Shown here piece by piece: positions 24,777 through 34,304 of a stretch of 64,000 nucleotides of DNA. Numbering within the stretch: the stretch's first letter is position 1; each line of letters begins with the position of its first letter. Under the pieces are notes generated by a model that had not been told where the DNA came from, searched no databases, and saw only the letters and a list, made by a program, of their open reading frames with translations. The stretch is taken from contig JAQULP010000001.1 in the NCBI GenBank assembly GCA_028718525.1, positions 169,778 through 233,777 on the forward strand, in the 5' to 3' direction. A program made the translations under genes and the position numbers. The DNA is from Sulfuricurvum sp. GTDB lineage: Bacteria; Campylobacterota; Campylobacteria; Campylobacterales; Sulfurimonadaceae.

Positions 24777-25463
24777 ATGAATAAATTGCTGTGTATGCTT
24801 GAACTGCAACAAAAACTCAACGATGCGACCAACGGTACAGGGTGGGAAAAAGGGCTCACCAATCAAGGCAAAACAATCAATTGGCGCCGTTGTATCTACA
24901 TGGAGTCGGCAGAGATGATCGATTCATTCGGCTGGAAGCACTGGAAAAGTATTGCCCAACCGACCGATTATGCCAATCTGCAGATCGAAATTGTCGATGT
25001 CTGGCATTTCGTTATGAGTCTGGTTCTTGAGTTTACCCACAACAACGGTGCCGAAACGGTTGAAGAGCTGGCCAAAAGAATGGCCCAAACTCCGGAATAC
25101 CAAAAAATCAATACGCCGCTTCCGCTGAGCTTTGGGACGGATGATGCCTTGATGATTAAAATTGAAAACGTTATGCGCCTCTCCCTCATCCCCGTTTCAC
25201 CTGAAATGATCGGGGCATTGATCGAAGAGTTTTTCGAATTGGCCCATTTAGGGGCACTGAATATCACCCAGCTATACCGCCTGTATGTCGGTAAAAATAT
25301 TCTCAATCAATTCCGTCAGGATCACGGTTACAAAGAGGGGACGTACCTCAAAATTTGGAACGGCGAAGAAGATAATGCCGTCATGAAACAAGGGTGGGAA
25401 AACCATCCCGATATGACCCCTGACGCTTTATACGACCTACTGAAAGCGGCTTATCCGGCGTAA
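24777..25463 (+). CDS. dut: dimeric dUTP diphosphatase
   Basis: 228 aa all-alpha dUTPase of the MazG-related dimeric type found in Campylobacterota; hydrolyses dUTP to dUMP so that uracil is kept out of DNA and dTMP can be made. Metal-binding acidic motifs are MESAEMIDSFGWKHWK near residue 42 and IEIVDVWHFVMS near 68, and the loop LIEEFFELAHLG supplies the second set. A Shine-Dalgarno AAGGA stands before the ATG. Functionally it pairs with the uracil glycosylase in this window. Confidence 0.93.
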   Translation: MNKLLCMLELQQKLNDATNGTGWEKGLTNQGKTINWRRCIYMESAEMIDSFGWKHWKSIAQPTDYANLQIEIVDVWHFVMSLVLEFTHNNGAETVEELAKRMAQTPEYQKINTPLPLSFGTDDALMIKIENVMRLSLIPVSPEMIGALIEEFFELAHLGALNITQLYRLYVGKNILNQFRQDHGYKEGTYLKIWNGEEDNAVMKQGWENHPDMTPDALYDLLKAAYPA

Positions 25464-25477
25464 AGGGCGGTTTTTTC

Positions 25478-26356
25478 TTAGCGGTAGATCTGGGGAAATT
25501 CGCTTTTCCACCGCTTGTGACACCAAAACCATAATTTGGGGTATTGTGTAATCAGGCGCTCAAGGGCGTTAACCTGCTTCAAGGTAGCCTCGACGATCGC
25601 CTCTTGCGAATCCCCTTCTACCTCGATGGGATCTTCAAAGACAATCGTATACTCCTCTTCATCGTCGCTGACAATGTAAACGCCGACAATCGGAACGTTA
25701 AATTTTCCGGCAAGATGCGCAGCAGTAGAAGAGTGATAGGTCGGATGGGAAAAAAAATCGGCCAATACCCCATATTTGGCATTACTCGATTGATCCATCA
25801 TCAACAAAACCGACCCGTTGTGTTTCAGGGTTTTTGCCATATGTTTCAAAGCACCGTTTTTTTCGGCTAAAGTCATCCGATGGGCTGAACGGGCTTCATA
25901 CAGATAAGGGTCAAATTCTCGACGGCTAAACCCTTTATAGATGGAAGAGATAGGAGTCACCAGGGAAGATAAAGCCGCCCCGCCCAGTTCCCAATTCCCG
26001 AAATGTCCCGCAACAAAAACGATCCCTCTCCCCTGAGCCAGAATCGAATCCACAATCTGCCGATTTTGAAACCTCACTTTCTGCGCAATCTCTTCCGGGC
26101 CGTAACGACGGTTTTCCATCGTTTGAAGGATGTTCAAGGCCAGATTCCGATAGCAATACGCCGTTATTTCCCCCTTCTCTCGGGAGGACAATGTGCCGTT
26201 AAAAGCAAAGTCGAGATTTTGTTCTATCACTTTATTGCGTGCAAAAGCAACCCTATACGCGAGAGAAGCCAGTAACGTAAAAAGCCCTTTGCGCCAGCTG
26301 CGCGGCAAACGCATCAACACCGCATCCAAAAGTAAAAAAAGTCGAAAAAGAGTCAT
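25478..26356 (-). CDS. lpxL: lipid A biosynthesis acyltransferase (LpxL/HtrB family)
   Basis: 292 aa membrane-associated transferase adding a secondary acyl chain to Kdo-lipid A precursors. A hydrophobic N-terminus (FRLFLLLDAVLMRLP) anchors it; the catalytic HX4E motif is GHFGNWE near residue 118, and LLMMDQSSNAKYGVLADFF and WFWCHKRWKSEFPQIY are family signatures. Its ATG overlaps the waaC stop by four bases. The LpxL versus LpxM choice of acyl chain cannot be made. Confidence 0.9.
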   Translation of the reverse strand: MTLFRLFLLLDAVLMRLPRSWRKGLFTLLASLAYRVAFARNKVIEQNLDFAFNGTLSSREKGEITAYCYRNLALNILQTMENRRYGPEEIAQKVRFQNRQIVDSILAQGRGIVFVAGHFGNWELGGAALSSLVTPISSIYKGFSRREFDPYLYEARSAHRMTLAEKNGALKHMAKTLKHNGSVLLMMDQSSNAKYGVLADFFSHPTYHSSTAAHLAGKFNVPIVGVYIVSDDEEEYTIVFEDPIEVEGDSQEAIVEATLKQVNALERLITQYPKLWFWCHKRWKSEFPQIYR

Positions 26357-27351
26357 GAGAGTAGTTCCAGCGCTTTTTGAAGTACGATCTCAGGATCAAT
26401 ATCACGAATCGAAAAATCGTTCCGGTCTATTTTCAAAATATTGACGGCCGAAGGGGATTTAATGGCAATATTGATCGGTGTCGGAAAAATCATCCGCTCA
26501 TTCGTCGGGCCGAAAAGGGTGATTGATGGACGGTTCATCGCCCAGCCCATATGGGTCGGACCGGTATCGTTTCCAATAATCAGATCACAATAGGAGATAA
26601 AACTGACCAGCTCGTTCAACCCCATTTTCGGAGCGATGATTGCATTGTTTGAATTTTCCGCAATCCATAAAGCATCTTGATGTTCAGCTTCGCTCCCCCA
26701 AATCAAATAGCATGGATAAGGGAGCATCGAGCACAAGGTAGCGAAACGCTCCTTCGGATAGCACTTGCTCGGCCATGAAGCACCGATTACGCAGGCGACG
26801 GCCTTGGTTTCGTGACTCAACCACTGAGGTCTTTCACCCGCCGGAAAAAGTACCTCTTTATGGAGAATAGCATCATTATCATAAGGGATATTAAGGGCTT
26901 CTGCAATCACCAAAACATTACGCTTGATCACTCCCATCTCATAAGGGATTGAGGATGTGGTATCGTAAAACCGGGCCGCGACCCCTTCTCGTGCGCTGTT
27001 ACGGTCAAACCCGTGCACTTTCCCTCGTAACAATGAACAGACAACCGCCGATTTAAGCAACCCCTGCGCATCGATGATCTGATCGTAAGGTTCAAGTCCG
27101 CGCAATCTTTTTACAGTCTCTTTCAGTAAGCGGAAACTTCTGTTTTTTTTGATCCGTTTAAGGGGGACAAAAACAACGTCGTTAAGCAGAGGATGCCCCT
27201 GTAAAATCGGTCCAAATGCCTCTTCGACTATCCAATCGATCGTTGCTTCGGGATAATGTTTACGGATAATTTGTAAAATGACAGCCGTATTAATGATATC
27301 GCCCAATGCACTTAAGCGTACAATGGCTATTCGGAATTTTCGCGTATTCAT
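26353..27351 (-). CDS. waaC: lipopolysaccharide heptosyltransferase I
   Basis: 332 aa GT-B glycosyltransferase of family GT9, adding the first heptose to Kdo of the LPS inner core. The N-terminal IAIVRLSALGDIINTAVILQ loop, VIDAQGLLKSA-like sequence (IIDAQGLLKSAVVCSLL) and the C-terminal ADP-heptose site (LIIGNDTGPTHMGWAMNRPS) are present. It is first in the waaC-lpxL pair, and the two genes together build the LPS inner part. The C. jejuni waaC-htrB pair has the same order. Confidence 0.92.
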   Translation of the reverse strand: MNTRKFRIAIVRLSALGDIINTAVILQIIRKHYPEATIDWIVEEAFGPILQGHPLLNDVVFVPLKRIKKNRSFRLLKETVKRLRGLEPYDQIIDAQGLLKSAVVCSLLRGKVHGFDRNSAREGVAARFYDTTSSIPYEMGVIKRNVLVIAEALNIPYDNDAILHKEVLFPAGERPQWLSHETKAVACVIGASWPSKCYPKERFATLCSMLPYPCYLIWGSEAEHQDALWIAENSNNAIIAPKMGLNELVSFISYCDLIIGNDTGPTHMGWAMNRPSITLFGPTNERMIFPTPINIAIKSPSAVNILKIDRNDFSIRDIDPEIVLQKALELLS

Positions 27352-27415
27352 AAGCGTAACTATAGCGCAACTAAGCTACAATTCCCCTCAATAATAATGT
27401 AAGAAAGGGGAGAAA

Positions 27416-28324
27416 ATGGTAGTTCAAGATATCCAGCAATACGCAGAAATACGTCCTAAAGCCAGAGCCTATTTTTGCTACTTATTTCACAAAAATCTCC
27501 CGAACCACCTCCCCTCAGTCTCTGTGGAAACCCTTACCGCCCGTCTTCTTAAAATTCGGGGCGATCTTAAAGGGCTCGAAGCCGCATACATCCTTGATGC
27601 TGCCGGGGTCCAGGTTTCCCCCACCTATCTTAAAGTCGGTAAAAAAGAGGACGATATCGGCACCAGCCGTTCGACAAGGGCTTATTACTATCGAGCCATG
27701 CACGAGGGGCGATGTACCATAACCGATCCGTATCCTTCGCTGTTGAACGACGAACTGACCGTAACCGCTTCCGAACCTATCTTCGATGAGCACGGAGAAA
27801 TCGTTTACGTAGCATGTATTGATATGCCTCTTGACGAAGTACTCAAAATTGCCCATCCCATGGCACTCGAATCGGTTGCGGGGCGCTTTTTCAGAATAGC
27901 ATACGGCGCCTTTACCTTTGTCCTAGCCTTGGTCGCCCTCCTCCTTTTCGTCAAAGGGATCGAAGGGTTCCTGAGCTACGGAATGGGGCAATACGATAAA
28001 ATTGAGATAAAAGATATTTTTGAAGCAACCATTTTACTGACTCTCTCATTGGCCATTCTTGATTTGGTCAAAACCCTTTTCGAAGAAGAAGTTCTGGGGC
28101 GGCACAGGGGGGATCCGGCTTCAAGCATTCATAAAACGATGGTCCGCTTTTTAGGATCGATCATCATAGCCCTCTCGATAGAGGCGTTGATGCTGGTCTT
28201 TAAATTTGCCATGACGGAACCTGCCATGATTGTAAATGCCATCTATATTATCGGAGGGGTTTCCATGCTCCTTGTCGGACTTGCCGTCTACATCCGTTTT
28301 ACCAATTTAGGAGAGCGCCATTGA
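27416..28324 (+). CDS. PDC-sensor domain protein with four C-terminal membrane helices
   Basis: 302 aa. Residues about 20-150 form a PDC/Cache-type sensor (IRGDLKGLEAAYILDAAGVQ, then GTSRSTRAYYYRAM and PIFDEHGEIVYVACIDMPLD). Four hydrophobic helices follow (about 160-185, 205-224, 243-265, 271-294), the last three resembling a PsiE-like membrane bundle. There is no kinase, cyclase or chemotaxis output domain and no N-terminal membrane helix before the sensor, which is unusual. A Shine-Dalgarno (AAAGGGGAG) precedes the ATG. It overlaps hisH by four bases. Function unknown. Confidence 0.75.
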   Translation: MVVQDIQQYAEIRPKARAYFCYLFHKNLPNHLPSVSVETLTARLLKIRGDLKGLEAAYILDAAGVQVSPTYLKVGKKEDDIGTSRSTRAYYYRAMHEGRCTITDPYPSLLNDELTVTASEPIFDEHGEIVYVACIDMPLDEVLKIAHPMALESVAGRFFRIAYGAFTFVLALVALLLFVKGIEGFLSYGMGQYDKIEIKDIFEATILLTLSLAILDLVKTLFEEEVLGRHRGDPASSIHKTMVRFLGSIIIALSIEALMLVFKFAMTEPAMIVNAIYIIGGVSMLLVGLAVYIRFTNLGERH

Positions 28325-28932
28325 TAGCTATCGTTGATTACAATATGGGCAACCTTGCCAGTGTTAAAAATGCATTTGATCTCTTAGGAGAGAAAGTCAT
28401 CGTCGAATCCGACCCCGATAAATTGGCTTCGTATGACCGTATTATCCTACCCGGTGTAGGTGCTTTTGCCGATGCTATGGAACACCTCAAAGTTCGCGGA
28501 ATGGACCAGGCCATACGTGAATATGCTTCAAGCGGAAAATATCTCCTCGGAATCTGTCTAGGGATGCAGCTTCTGTTCGAATCAAGTGAAGAGTTTGGGA
28601 TCAACGAGGGTCTTGGATTGATTCAGGGACGGGTTGTGGCCTTTGACACAAGCCGTTTTACCCTTCCGTTAAAAGTCCCCCATATGGGATGGAACCGTAT
28701 GTTTACCAATAACCATCCCCTCTTTGAAGGGTTGGATGAAGCCCATTATCTCTACTTTGTCCACTCATATCATGCCCTCTGTGCCAATGCCGATGAGAGT
28801 ATCGGAGAGAGCATATACGGATACCGCTTTACCAGTGCGGTAGCCCACGAAAATGTCATGGGAATTCAACCCCATCCAGAAAAAAGCCACCAAAACGGTC
28901 TTAATATTCTTAAAAATTTCATCAACTTATAA
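28321..28932 (+). CDS. hisH: imidazole glycerol phosphate synthase glutaminase subunit
   Basis: 203 aa class I glutamine amidotransferase that feeds ammonia to HisF in histidine synthesis. The oxyanion-strand region IVDYNMGNLASVKNAF, nucleophile Cys in GICLGMQLLFE and the catalytic His/Glu in GIQPHPEKSH are intact. It starts with TTG at 28321, overlapping the previous stop. hisA follows after nine bases; hisF is not in the window. Confidence 0.96.
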   Translation: MIAIVDYNMGNLASVKNAFDLLGEKVIVESDPDKLASYDRIILPGVGAFADAMEHLKVRGMDQAIREYASSGKYLLGICLGMQLLFESSEEFGINEGLGLIQGRVVAFDTSRFTLPLKVPHMGWNRMFTNNHPLFEGLDEAHYLYFVHSYHALCANADESIGESIYGYRFTSAVAHENVMGIQPHPEKSHQNGLNILKNFINL

Positions 28933-28941
28933 AGGTTTTCA

Positions 28942-29640
28942 ATGACTATTTTTCCTGCAATCGATCTTAAAGACGGAAAAGCGGTTCGTCTCACCAAAGG
29001 GGCTATGGAAAGTGCAAAAATTTATTCCGAAACCCCTTGGGAACTGGTAAAAACGTTTGAGGAGATGGGTGCGACATGGGTCCATTTGGTTGACTTAAAC
29101 GGTGCATTTGCCGGAGAACCCAAAAATTTGGAACAAATCCGGGCAATCCGTGAAAATTGCAACGTCAAACTTCAGCTCGGCGGCGGTATACGGGATGAAG
29201 CGACCATTCAGCGTTATTTGGAATTAGGGATAGACCGACTTATTTTGGGGTCGATTGCCCTTCGTGATCCTGAATTTGTTAAAGCGATGGCGGCCAAATA
29301 CCCGATTGTGGTCGGTATTGATGCGATTGACGGTTTCGTTGCCGTCGAGGGGTGGGGAGAAGTCAGTTCTATAAAAGCTACCGATTTAGCGCGTGCCTTT
29401 GCGGATGCGGGAGTTCAAGCGATTATTTGCACCGATGTCGGGCGAGACGGAACGCTTACCGGCGTTAATGTTGATTTTACCCTCGATATTGCCCGAGCTT
29501 CGGGAATACCGACCATTGCCAGCGGAGGAGTCAAAGATTCTGGAGACATCGAAGCCCTGCTTGCAAGCAAGGAAGTCTCCGGAGTTATCGTAGGAAAAGC
29601 GTTTTATGAGGGAAGGATTGACCTCAAACGCTTTTTTTAA
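28942..29640 (+). CDS. hisA: phosphoribosylformimino-5-aminoimidazole carboxamide ribotide isomerase
   Basis: 232 aa TIM-barrel isomerase of histidine synthesis (ProFAR to PRFAR). The catalytic Asp is in [17 protein letters not shown] at residue 8, the second in [15 protein letters not shown], and the phosphate loops are [10 protein letters not shown] and IASGGVKD. Its product is the substrate of the HisH/HisF complex, whose hisH precedes it. AAAGG stands before the ATG. Confidence 0.96.
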   Translation: MTIFPAIDLKDGKAVRLTKGAMESAKIYSETPWELVKTFEEMGATWVHLVDLNGAFAGEPKNLEQIRAIRENCNVKLQLGGGIRDEATIQRYLELGIDRLILGSIALRDPEFVKAMAAKYPIVVGIDAIDGFVAVEGWGEVSSIKATDLARAFADAGVQAIICTDVGRDGTLTGVNVDFTLDIARASGIPTIASGGVKDSGDIEALLASKEVSGVIVGKAFYEGRIDLKRFF

Positions 29641-29717
29641 ACTTACCGCAAAGATGGATAGGTTATTATTGGGGATTTATTCCATTGTGACATTAAGAAT
29701 CGACAAAAGGACATACT

Positions 29718-30092
29718 TTGAAATTATTAGTTGTAGATGACAGTTCGACGATGCGCCGTATCATTAAAAATACCCTCTCGCGCCTTGGATACGAGAATGT
29801 GCTAGAAGGTGAAGACGGTCTGCAAGGGTGGAATGTGCTTAATGAAAACCCTGATATGGGGATGCTGATTACCGACTGGAATATGCCGGAAATGAATGGT
29901 TTGGAATTGGTTAAGAAAGTGCGTGCGGATGCCCGTTTTACCGATCTCCCTATTATCATGGTAACTACCGAAGGGGGTAAAGCGGAAGTCATCACCGCAT
30001 TAAAAGCCGGAGTGAATAACTATATCGTCAAGCCGTTTACCCCGCAAGTTTTAAAAGAAAAGCTTTCCGCTGTTCTCGGCACTGAGGCTTAA
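29718..30092 (+). CDS. cheY: chemotaxis response regulator CheY
   Basis: 124 aa single-domain receiver. The acidic pocket is VVDDSSTM (residues 5-12), the phosphorylated Asp is in LITDWNMPEMNG (about residue 54), and the signalling Thr and Lys are in MVTTEGG and NNYIVKPFTP. It controls flagellar rotation. The start is TTG at 29718 with AAAAGGA upstream. The order cheY-prmA-ftsH-psd-pssA is the same as in C. jejuni, and the genes nearly touch (1-12 bp gaps up to psd). Confidence 0.95.
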   Translation: MKLLVVDDSSTMRRIIKNTLSRLGYENVLEGEDGLQGWNVLNENPDMGMLITDWNMPEMNGLELVKKVRADARFTDLPIIMVTTEGGKAEVITALKAGVNNYIVKPFTPQVLKEKLSAVLGTEA

Positions 30093-30928
30093 TGCAAGAT
30101 TACTATTACATGCTGGTGGTAAAACCATCATCGCATTTAGAATTATTCAGCGATTTTCTGGTTGATATCCTGCCTGTCGGATTCGAAGAGATCGAAGACG
30201 GGTTTATCATCCGCAGCGAAGAAGATTTAGAAACGGTATCGTGGGGAATTGAGCAGTTTTCAGAAGCATTGCAGCGCGCATTAGGCGAAGTAGTCGACGT
30301 CGAAATGACACTCACAAAAGAAAAAAACGATGATTGGATTGCCCAATATCAACAAGGGATCACCCCGATAGAAATCGAACCTTTCTATATCCATCCGACA
30401 TGGGAAGCCCCTAAAGATGGATGGCTCAATATCGCCATAGATCCGGCATTGGCATTTGGAACCGGACATCACCCGACAACAGCTTCATGTTTGCGAGGGA
30501 TAGCCAAATACGTCAAAGCCGGGGATGAAGTCATGGATGTCGGTTGCGGAAGCGGCATTCTGGCTATTGCGGCAATCAAAAAGGGGGCGACCGTCGATGC
30601 ATGCGACACCGACCCCCTTTCAGTCGCCAATGCCATTGTCAATGCGGAACAAAATCACATTGCGTATCGCCGTTTGTGGGAAGGACCGATTAACGATACC
30701 GATGCGCAGTACGATGTTATTATTGCCAATATTGTTGCCGATGTCCTGGTTTTTATCGCTAGTGACCTGAAAAAACGGCTGCGTGAAAACGGAGTCCTAA
30801 TTCTTTCGGGCATAATGGATAAGTATGAAGATAAAGTTCTTCGTGCCTACAAAAACTTCGACTTAACCGAACGCCTAGTCGAAAATGAATGGGTAACCCT
30901 GGTGGTAACTCAAAAAGGAACTAAATAA
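30092..30928 (+). CDS. prmA: ribosomal protein L11 methyltransferase
   Basis: 278 aa SAM-dependent enzyme that methylates ribosomal protein L11. An N-terminal substrate-binding domain (about 1-90) precedes the Rossmann methyltransferase domain with FGTGHHPTTASCL, VMDVGCGSGILAIAAIKKGA and the active-site NIVADVL motif. The ATG overlaps the cheY TAA (TAATG). Confidence 0.94.
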   Translation: MQDYYYMLVVKPSSHLELFSDFLVDILPVGFEEIEDGFIIRSEEDLETVSWGIEQFSEALQRALGEVVDVEMTLTKEKNDDWIAQYQQGITPIEIEPFYIHPTWEAPKDGWLNIAIDPALAFGTGHHPTTASCLRGIAKYVKAGDEVMDVGCGSGILAIAAIKKGATVDACDTDPLSVANAIVNAEQNHIAYRRLWEGPINDTDAQYDVIIANIVADVLVFIASDLKKRLRENGVLILSGIMDKYEDKVLRAYKNFDLTERLVENEWVTLVVTQKGTK

Positions 30929-30929
30929 T

Positions 30930-32876
30930 ATGAATCAAAACGAACCGAATCCGGAAAAGAACAATAATTTTTTTAACAAAAACCCTTTAATCGCTTTTAT
31001 CCTTTTTTCCATTGTCATTATCGTCTTGTTTAAAGCCGTCATCGGTGACGACAGCGATTTGGCCGGGAAAATAAACGGTCAAAACATCACCCGAACCCAA
31101 GAGATAACTTATGCCGATCTCAAGCGCCTCATTCGTGAAAAGCAGGTTGAAAAAGTCTCTATAGGGCAAACCTATATTCGGGCCATCGGCAATGACGGAA
31201 ACGGCAATGTTGCCTATACGACACGAACGGTAGGGTATGATGAATCACTGATCAAAATGCTCGATGATAATAAGATCAACTACGTAGGCTTCAGTGAAAG
31301 CAACTGGTTTACCGAAATGTTCGGATGGCTCTTTCCCTTCTTGATTATCATTGCCATTTGGATGTTTTTTGCGGGGAGAATGCAAAAAAGCATGGGAGGC
31401 GGCATTTTAGGGATGGGGAATTCCAAAAAATTGATCAACTCCGAAAAACCGAAAACAAAATTTGATGACGTCGCAGGGGCACAGGAAGCAAAAGAAGAGG
31501 TTCTCGAAATTGTCGATTTCCTAAAATTTCCGGACCGCTATGTCGAACTTGGGGCCAAAATTCCCAAAGGGGTGTTACTCGTCGGTAGTCCGGGAACCGG
31601 TAAAACCTTATTGGCGAAAGCAGTCGCCGGAGAAGCGGAAGTCCCATTTTTCTCGGTTTCAGGATCAAGCTTTATCGAAATGTTCGTAGGGGTAGGTGCC
31701 GCAAGGGTACGTGATTTGTTCGAACAGGCTAAAAAAGATGCTCCGTCCATTATTTTTATCGATGAAATCGATGCAATCGGAAAAAGTCGTGCAGCCGGCG
31801 GCATGATGGGTGGAAACGATGAACGTGAACAAACCCTTAATCAGCTCTTAGCCGAGATGGACGGATTTGGGACCGATACACCGATTATTATCCTGGCCGC
31901 AACAAACCGTCCCGAAATTCTTGACCCTGCTCTCCTCCGTCCGGGACGGTTTGACCGTCAGGTTCTGGTTGACAAACCGGATTATCAAGGGCGGATAGAT
32001 ATCCTCAATGTCCATGTCAAAGGGGTTAAGCAAGACGCTGATGTCGACCTTGAAGAGATCGCCCGTCTGACTGCCGGATTGGCCGGTGCAGATTTGGCCA
32101 ATATAGTCAATGAAGCGGCATTGCTTGCCGGTCGAAAAAGCCAAAAGACCGTTCGCCAAACCGATATGCGCGAAGCGGTCGAACGGGCAATTGCCGGTCT
32201 ATCGAAAAAGAGCCGTCGTATCGATGAAAAAGAGAAACGGATCGTTGCGTATCATGAAAGCGGCCACGCCCTCTTGGCAGAAACGACCAAAGGGGCAAAA
32301 AAAGTCTCCAAAGTCTCTATCGTTCCGCGCGGTTTGGCAGCACTCGGATATACCCTAAATACCCCTGAAGAGAACAAGTACCTTATGCAGCGTCATGAAC
32401 TCTGGGCAGAAGTAGATGTCCTTTTAGGAGGACGTGCGGCAGAAGAGGTCTTTATCGGTGAAATCAGTACCGGTGCGGCAAACGATCTGGAACGTTCGAC
32501 CGATATTATCAAAGCAATGGTTCAGATGTATGGTATGAGTGACGTTGCCGGATTGATGGTACTCGAAAAACAACGCAACACTTTCCTGGGTGGAGGAATG
32601 ACCCAAGGACGTGAATACAGCGATAAGATGGCTGAAGACATGGATACATTTATTAAGCGATCCCTTCAGGAGCACTACGAAGAGGTAAAAAAACGGCTGG
32701 AAGAGTATCGTGGAGCCATTGAAAACATTGTCGAACTCCTCTATGCCAAAGAGAATATCTCGGGAGATCAAGTGCGTGAAATTATTGAAGCGTTTGAAAT
32801 CGAGAATGGAATTGAGACCAAGCTTGAACCGAAAAAAAATATCCCTTCAAGCCCTAAAACCGTCATTGACGAATAA
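30930..32876 (+). CDS. ftsH: ATP-dependent membrane zinc protease FtsH
   Basis: 648 aa. Two N-terminal membrane helices (about 19-36 and 130-150) enclose a periplasmic domain. The AAA module has Walker A GSPGTGKT, Walker [12 protein letters not shown] and the second region of homology ([20 protein letters not shown]). The M41 protease domain has the zinc motif HESGH. It degrades unassembled membrane proteins and regulators. The single base between prmA stop and ATG points to co-transcription. Confidence 0.97.
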   Translation: MNQNEPNPEKNNNFFNKNPLIAFILFSIVIIVLFKAVIGDDSDLAGKINGQNITRTQEITYADLKRLIREKQVEKVSIGQTYIRAIGNDGNGNVAYTTRTVGYDESLIKMLDDNKINYVGFSESNWFTEMFGWLFPFLIIIAIWMFFAGRMQKSMGGGILGMGNSKKLINSEKPKTKFDDVAGAQEAKEEVLEIVDFLKFPDRYVELGAKIPKGVLLVGSPGTGKTLLAKAVAGEAEVPFFSVSGSSFIEMFVGVGAARVRDLFEQAKKDAPSIIFIDEIDAIGKSRAAGGMMGGNDEREQTLNQLLAEMDGFGTDTPIIILAATNRPEILDPALLRPGRFDRQVLVDKPDYQGRIDILNVHVKGVKQDADVDLEEIARLTAGLAGADLANIVNEAALLAGRKSQKTVRQTDMREAVERAIAGLSKKSRRIDEKEKRIVAYHESGHALLAETTKGAKKVSKVSIVPRGLAALGYTLNTPEENKYLMQRHELWAEVDVLLGGRAAEEVFIGEISTGAANDLERSTDIIKAMVQMYGMSDVAGLMVLEKQRNTFLGGGMTQGREYSDKMAEDMDTFIKRSLQEHYEEVKKRLEEYRGAIENIVELLYAKENISGDQVREIIEAFEIENGIETKLEPKKNIPSSPKTVIDE

Positions 32877-32888
32877 AAAGGAAAACCT

Positions 32889-33536
32889 ATGAGCGTCCAA
32901 AACGATACCTTTATCCTATCTTCCCGGGGATGGCTCCTTTCGGGCGTAATAGGGGCTCTCTTTTTATTTTTTACCATGACGGCTCTCCATCTTTTCCAAT
33001 TTATCACCGGTGCATTGCTCTTGGCGGTCTTGGTCATTTTCCGCAATCCTGAACGCAACACAAATGAAACCGCTTCCGACGCGATTATCAGCAGTGTAGA
33101 CGGAGTTATCTTGTCGGTAGAAGAGACTTTGGTGGATGAATTGAAAATGACGAAAGTGACCATCATGAACTCACTGTGGGATGTTTCCATTCTACGTTCA
33201 CCGTTTGACAGTACCATCGAAGGGTTCAAAATACGTCATGGTGCCTCTTTGCCTCTCTACAACCCACTCTCCGATACCCTTAATGAAAAAGCGGTCATAT
33301 CGTTTCGCTCTTCTAACGGCGATGAAATCTACATTGAGCATTTAAGTGAACAAAACTGTTTTCCTATCGGAATCGATTTGGAAAAAGGACAAAAGTTCAA
33401 AGAGGGGAGCCGATACGGGTTTCTGGCCAAAGGGAGAACCATCATCTATTTACCGGAAAAAGCACGTCTTTCCGTCAATGCGGGTTCTTCTGTGCGTGCC
33501 GGAGAGAGTATTTTAGGGTATCTAAACGTCGCTTAA
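32889..33536 (+). CDS. psd: phosphatidylserine decarboxylase-like proenzyme
   Basis: 215 aa. Two N-terminal hydrophobic helices (about 12-52) are followed by the decarboxylase domain, with the conserved MNSLWDVSILRSPFDSTIEG segment and the terminal VNAGSSVRAGESILGYL. The GS pair there is the self-cleavage site that makes the pyruvoyl cofactor. It turns phosphatidylserine into phosphatidylethanolamine at the inner membrane; the PS synthase gene is next. The short form is like archaetidylserine decarboxylases. Confidence 0.88.
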   Translation: MSVQNDTFILSSRGWLLSGVIGALFLFFTMTALHLFQFITGALLLAVLVIFRNPERNTNETASDAIISSVDGVILSVEETLVDELKMTKVTIMNSLWDVSILRSPFDSTIEGFKIRHGASLPLYNPLSDTLNEKAVISFRSSNGDEIYIEHLSEQNCFPIGIDLEKGQKFKEGSRYGFLAKGRTIIYLPEKARLSVNAGSSVRAGESILGYLNVA

Positions 33537-33581
33537 TCACCAAGCGGATTAAGATACCATACCTTTTCAAAGGAAAAATCT

Positions 33582-34304
33582 ATGCGTTCATCGCCTCCGC
33601 CGATTGTCTATATTCTCCCAAATCTTTTTACCGCTGCATCGATATTTACCGGTTTTTTAACCATAGCGTTGGCCCTGCAGGGAGAGTTTGTTTCAGCAGC
33701 ATGGTTTATTTTTCTGGCGTTGATTTTTGACGGCCTTGACGGTCGGGTAGCACGCATGACCAACACGGCAAGCCATTTTGGGGTTGAGTTTGATTCACTT
33801 GCCGATATTGTCGCTTTTGGAGTCGCTCCGGCACTATTGCTTTACCTTTACGTAGGTGAAGCCTATGGCCGAATCGGTATCGTCGTGAGTGCTTTATTTA
33901 TCATTTTCGGTGCCGTGCGCCTGGCACGCTTTAACGTGACCACATCACGGATAGAACCGAGCGTCTTCATCGGCCTCCCTATTCCAACGGCAGCTATTAT
34001 GGTTTCCATCACGATATTGCTCCTGGAACAGTATCATGCACTTGAGCATTTACAGCTTTTTCTTCTCCCCCTGTCGGTTATCTTGTCGATTTTAATGGTC
34101 AGCAACATACGTTATCCAAGTTTTAAAAAAATGAATTTCAAATCATTTCATTTCATGCGCTTTCTGGTGGCTCTGATTGTCGTAGCGTTGGGAGTATTTA
34201 TCTACCCCATTGAAGGGATGGCTATCATTGCGGCAGGCTATCTGCTCTACGGCCCGTTACGGGCCTCGTTTTATCTTATCCGACGCCTCTTTTACAGAGG
34301 ATGA
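33582..34304 (+). CDS. pssA: CDP-diacylglycerol-serine O-phosphatidyltransferase
   Basis: 240 aa integral membrane enzyme making phosphatidylserine from CDP-diacylglycerol and serine. The CDP-alcohol phosphatidyltransferase motif is complete: DGLDGRVARMTNTASHFGVE followed by FDSLAD. Six or more membrane helices. Works with the preceding decarboxylase to give phosphatidylethanolamine. Its last 13 bases overlap the convergent pflB-like gene. Confidence 0.93.
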   Translation: MRSSPPPIVYILPNLFTAASIFTGFLTIALALQGEFVSAAWFIFLALIFDGLDGRVARMTNTASHFGVEFDSLADIVAFGVAPALLLYLYVGEAYGRIGIVVSALFIIFGAVRLARFNVTTSRIEPSVFIGLPIPTAAIMVSITILLLEQYHALEHLQLFLLPLSVILSILMVSNIRYPSFKKMNFKSFHFMRFLVALIVVALGVFIYPIEGMAIIAAGYLLYGPLRASFYLIRRLFYRG

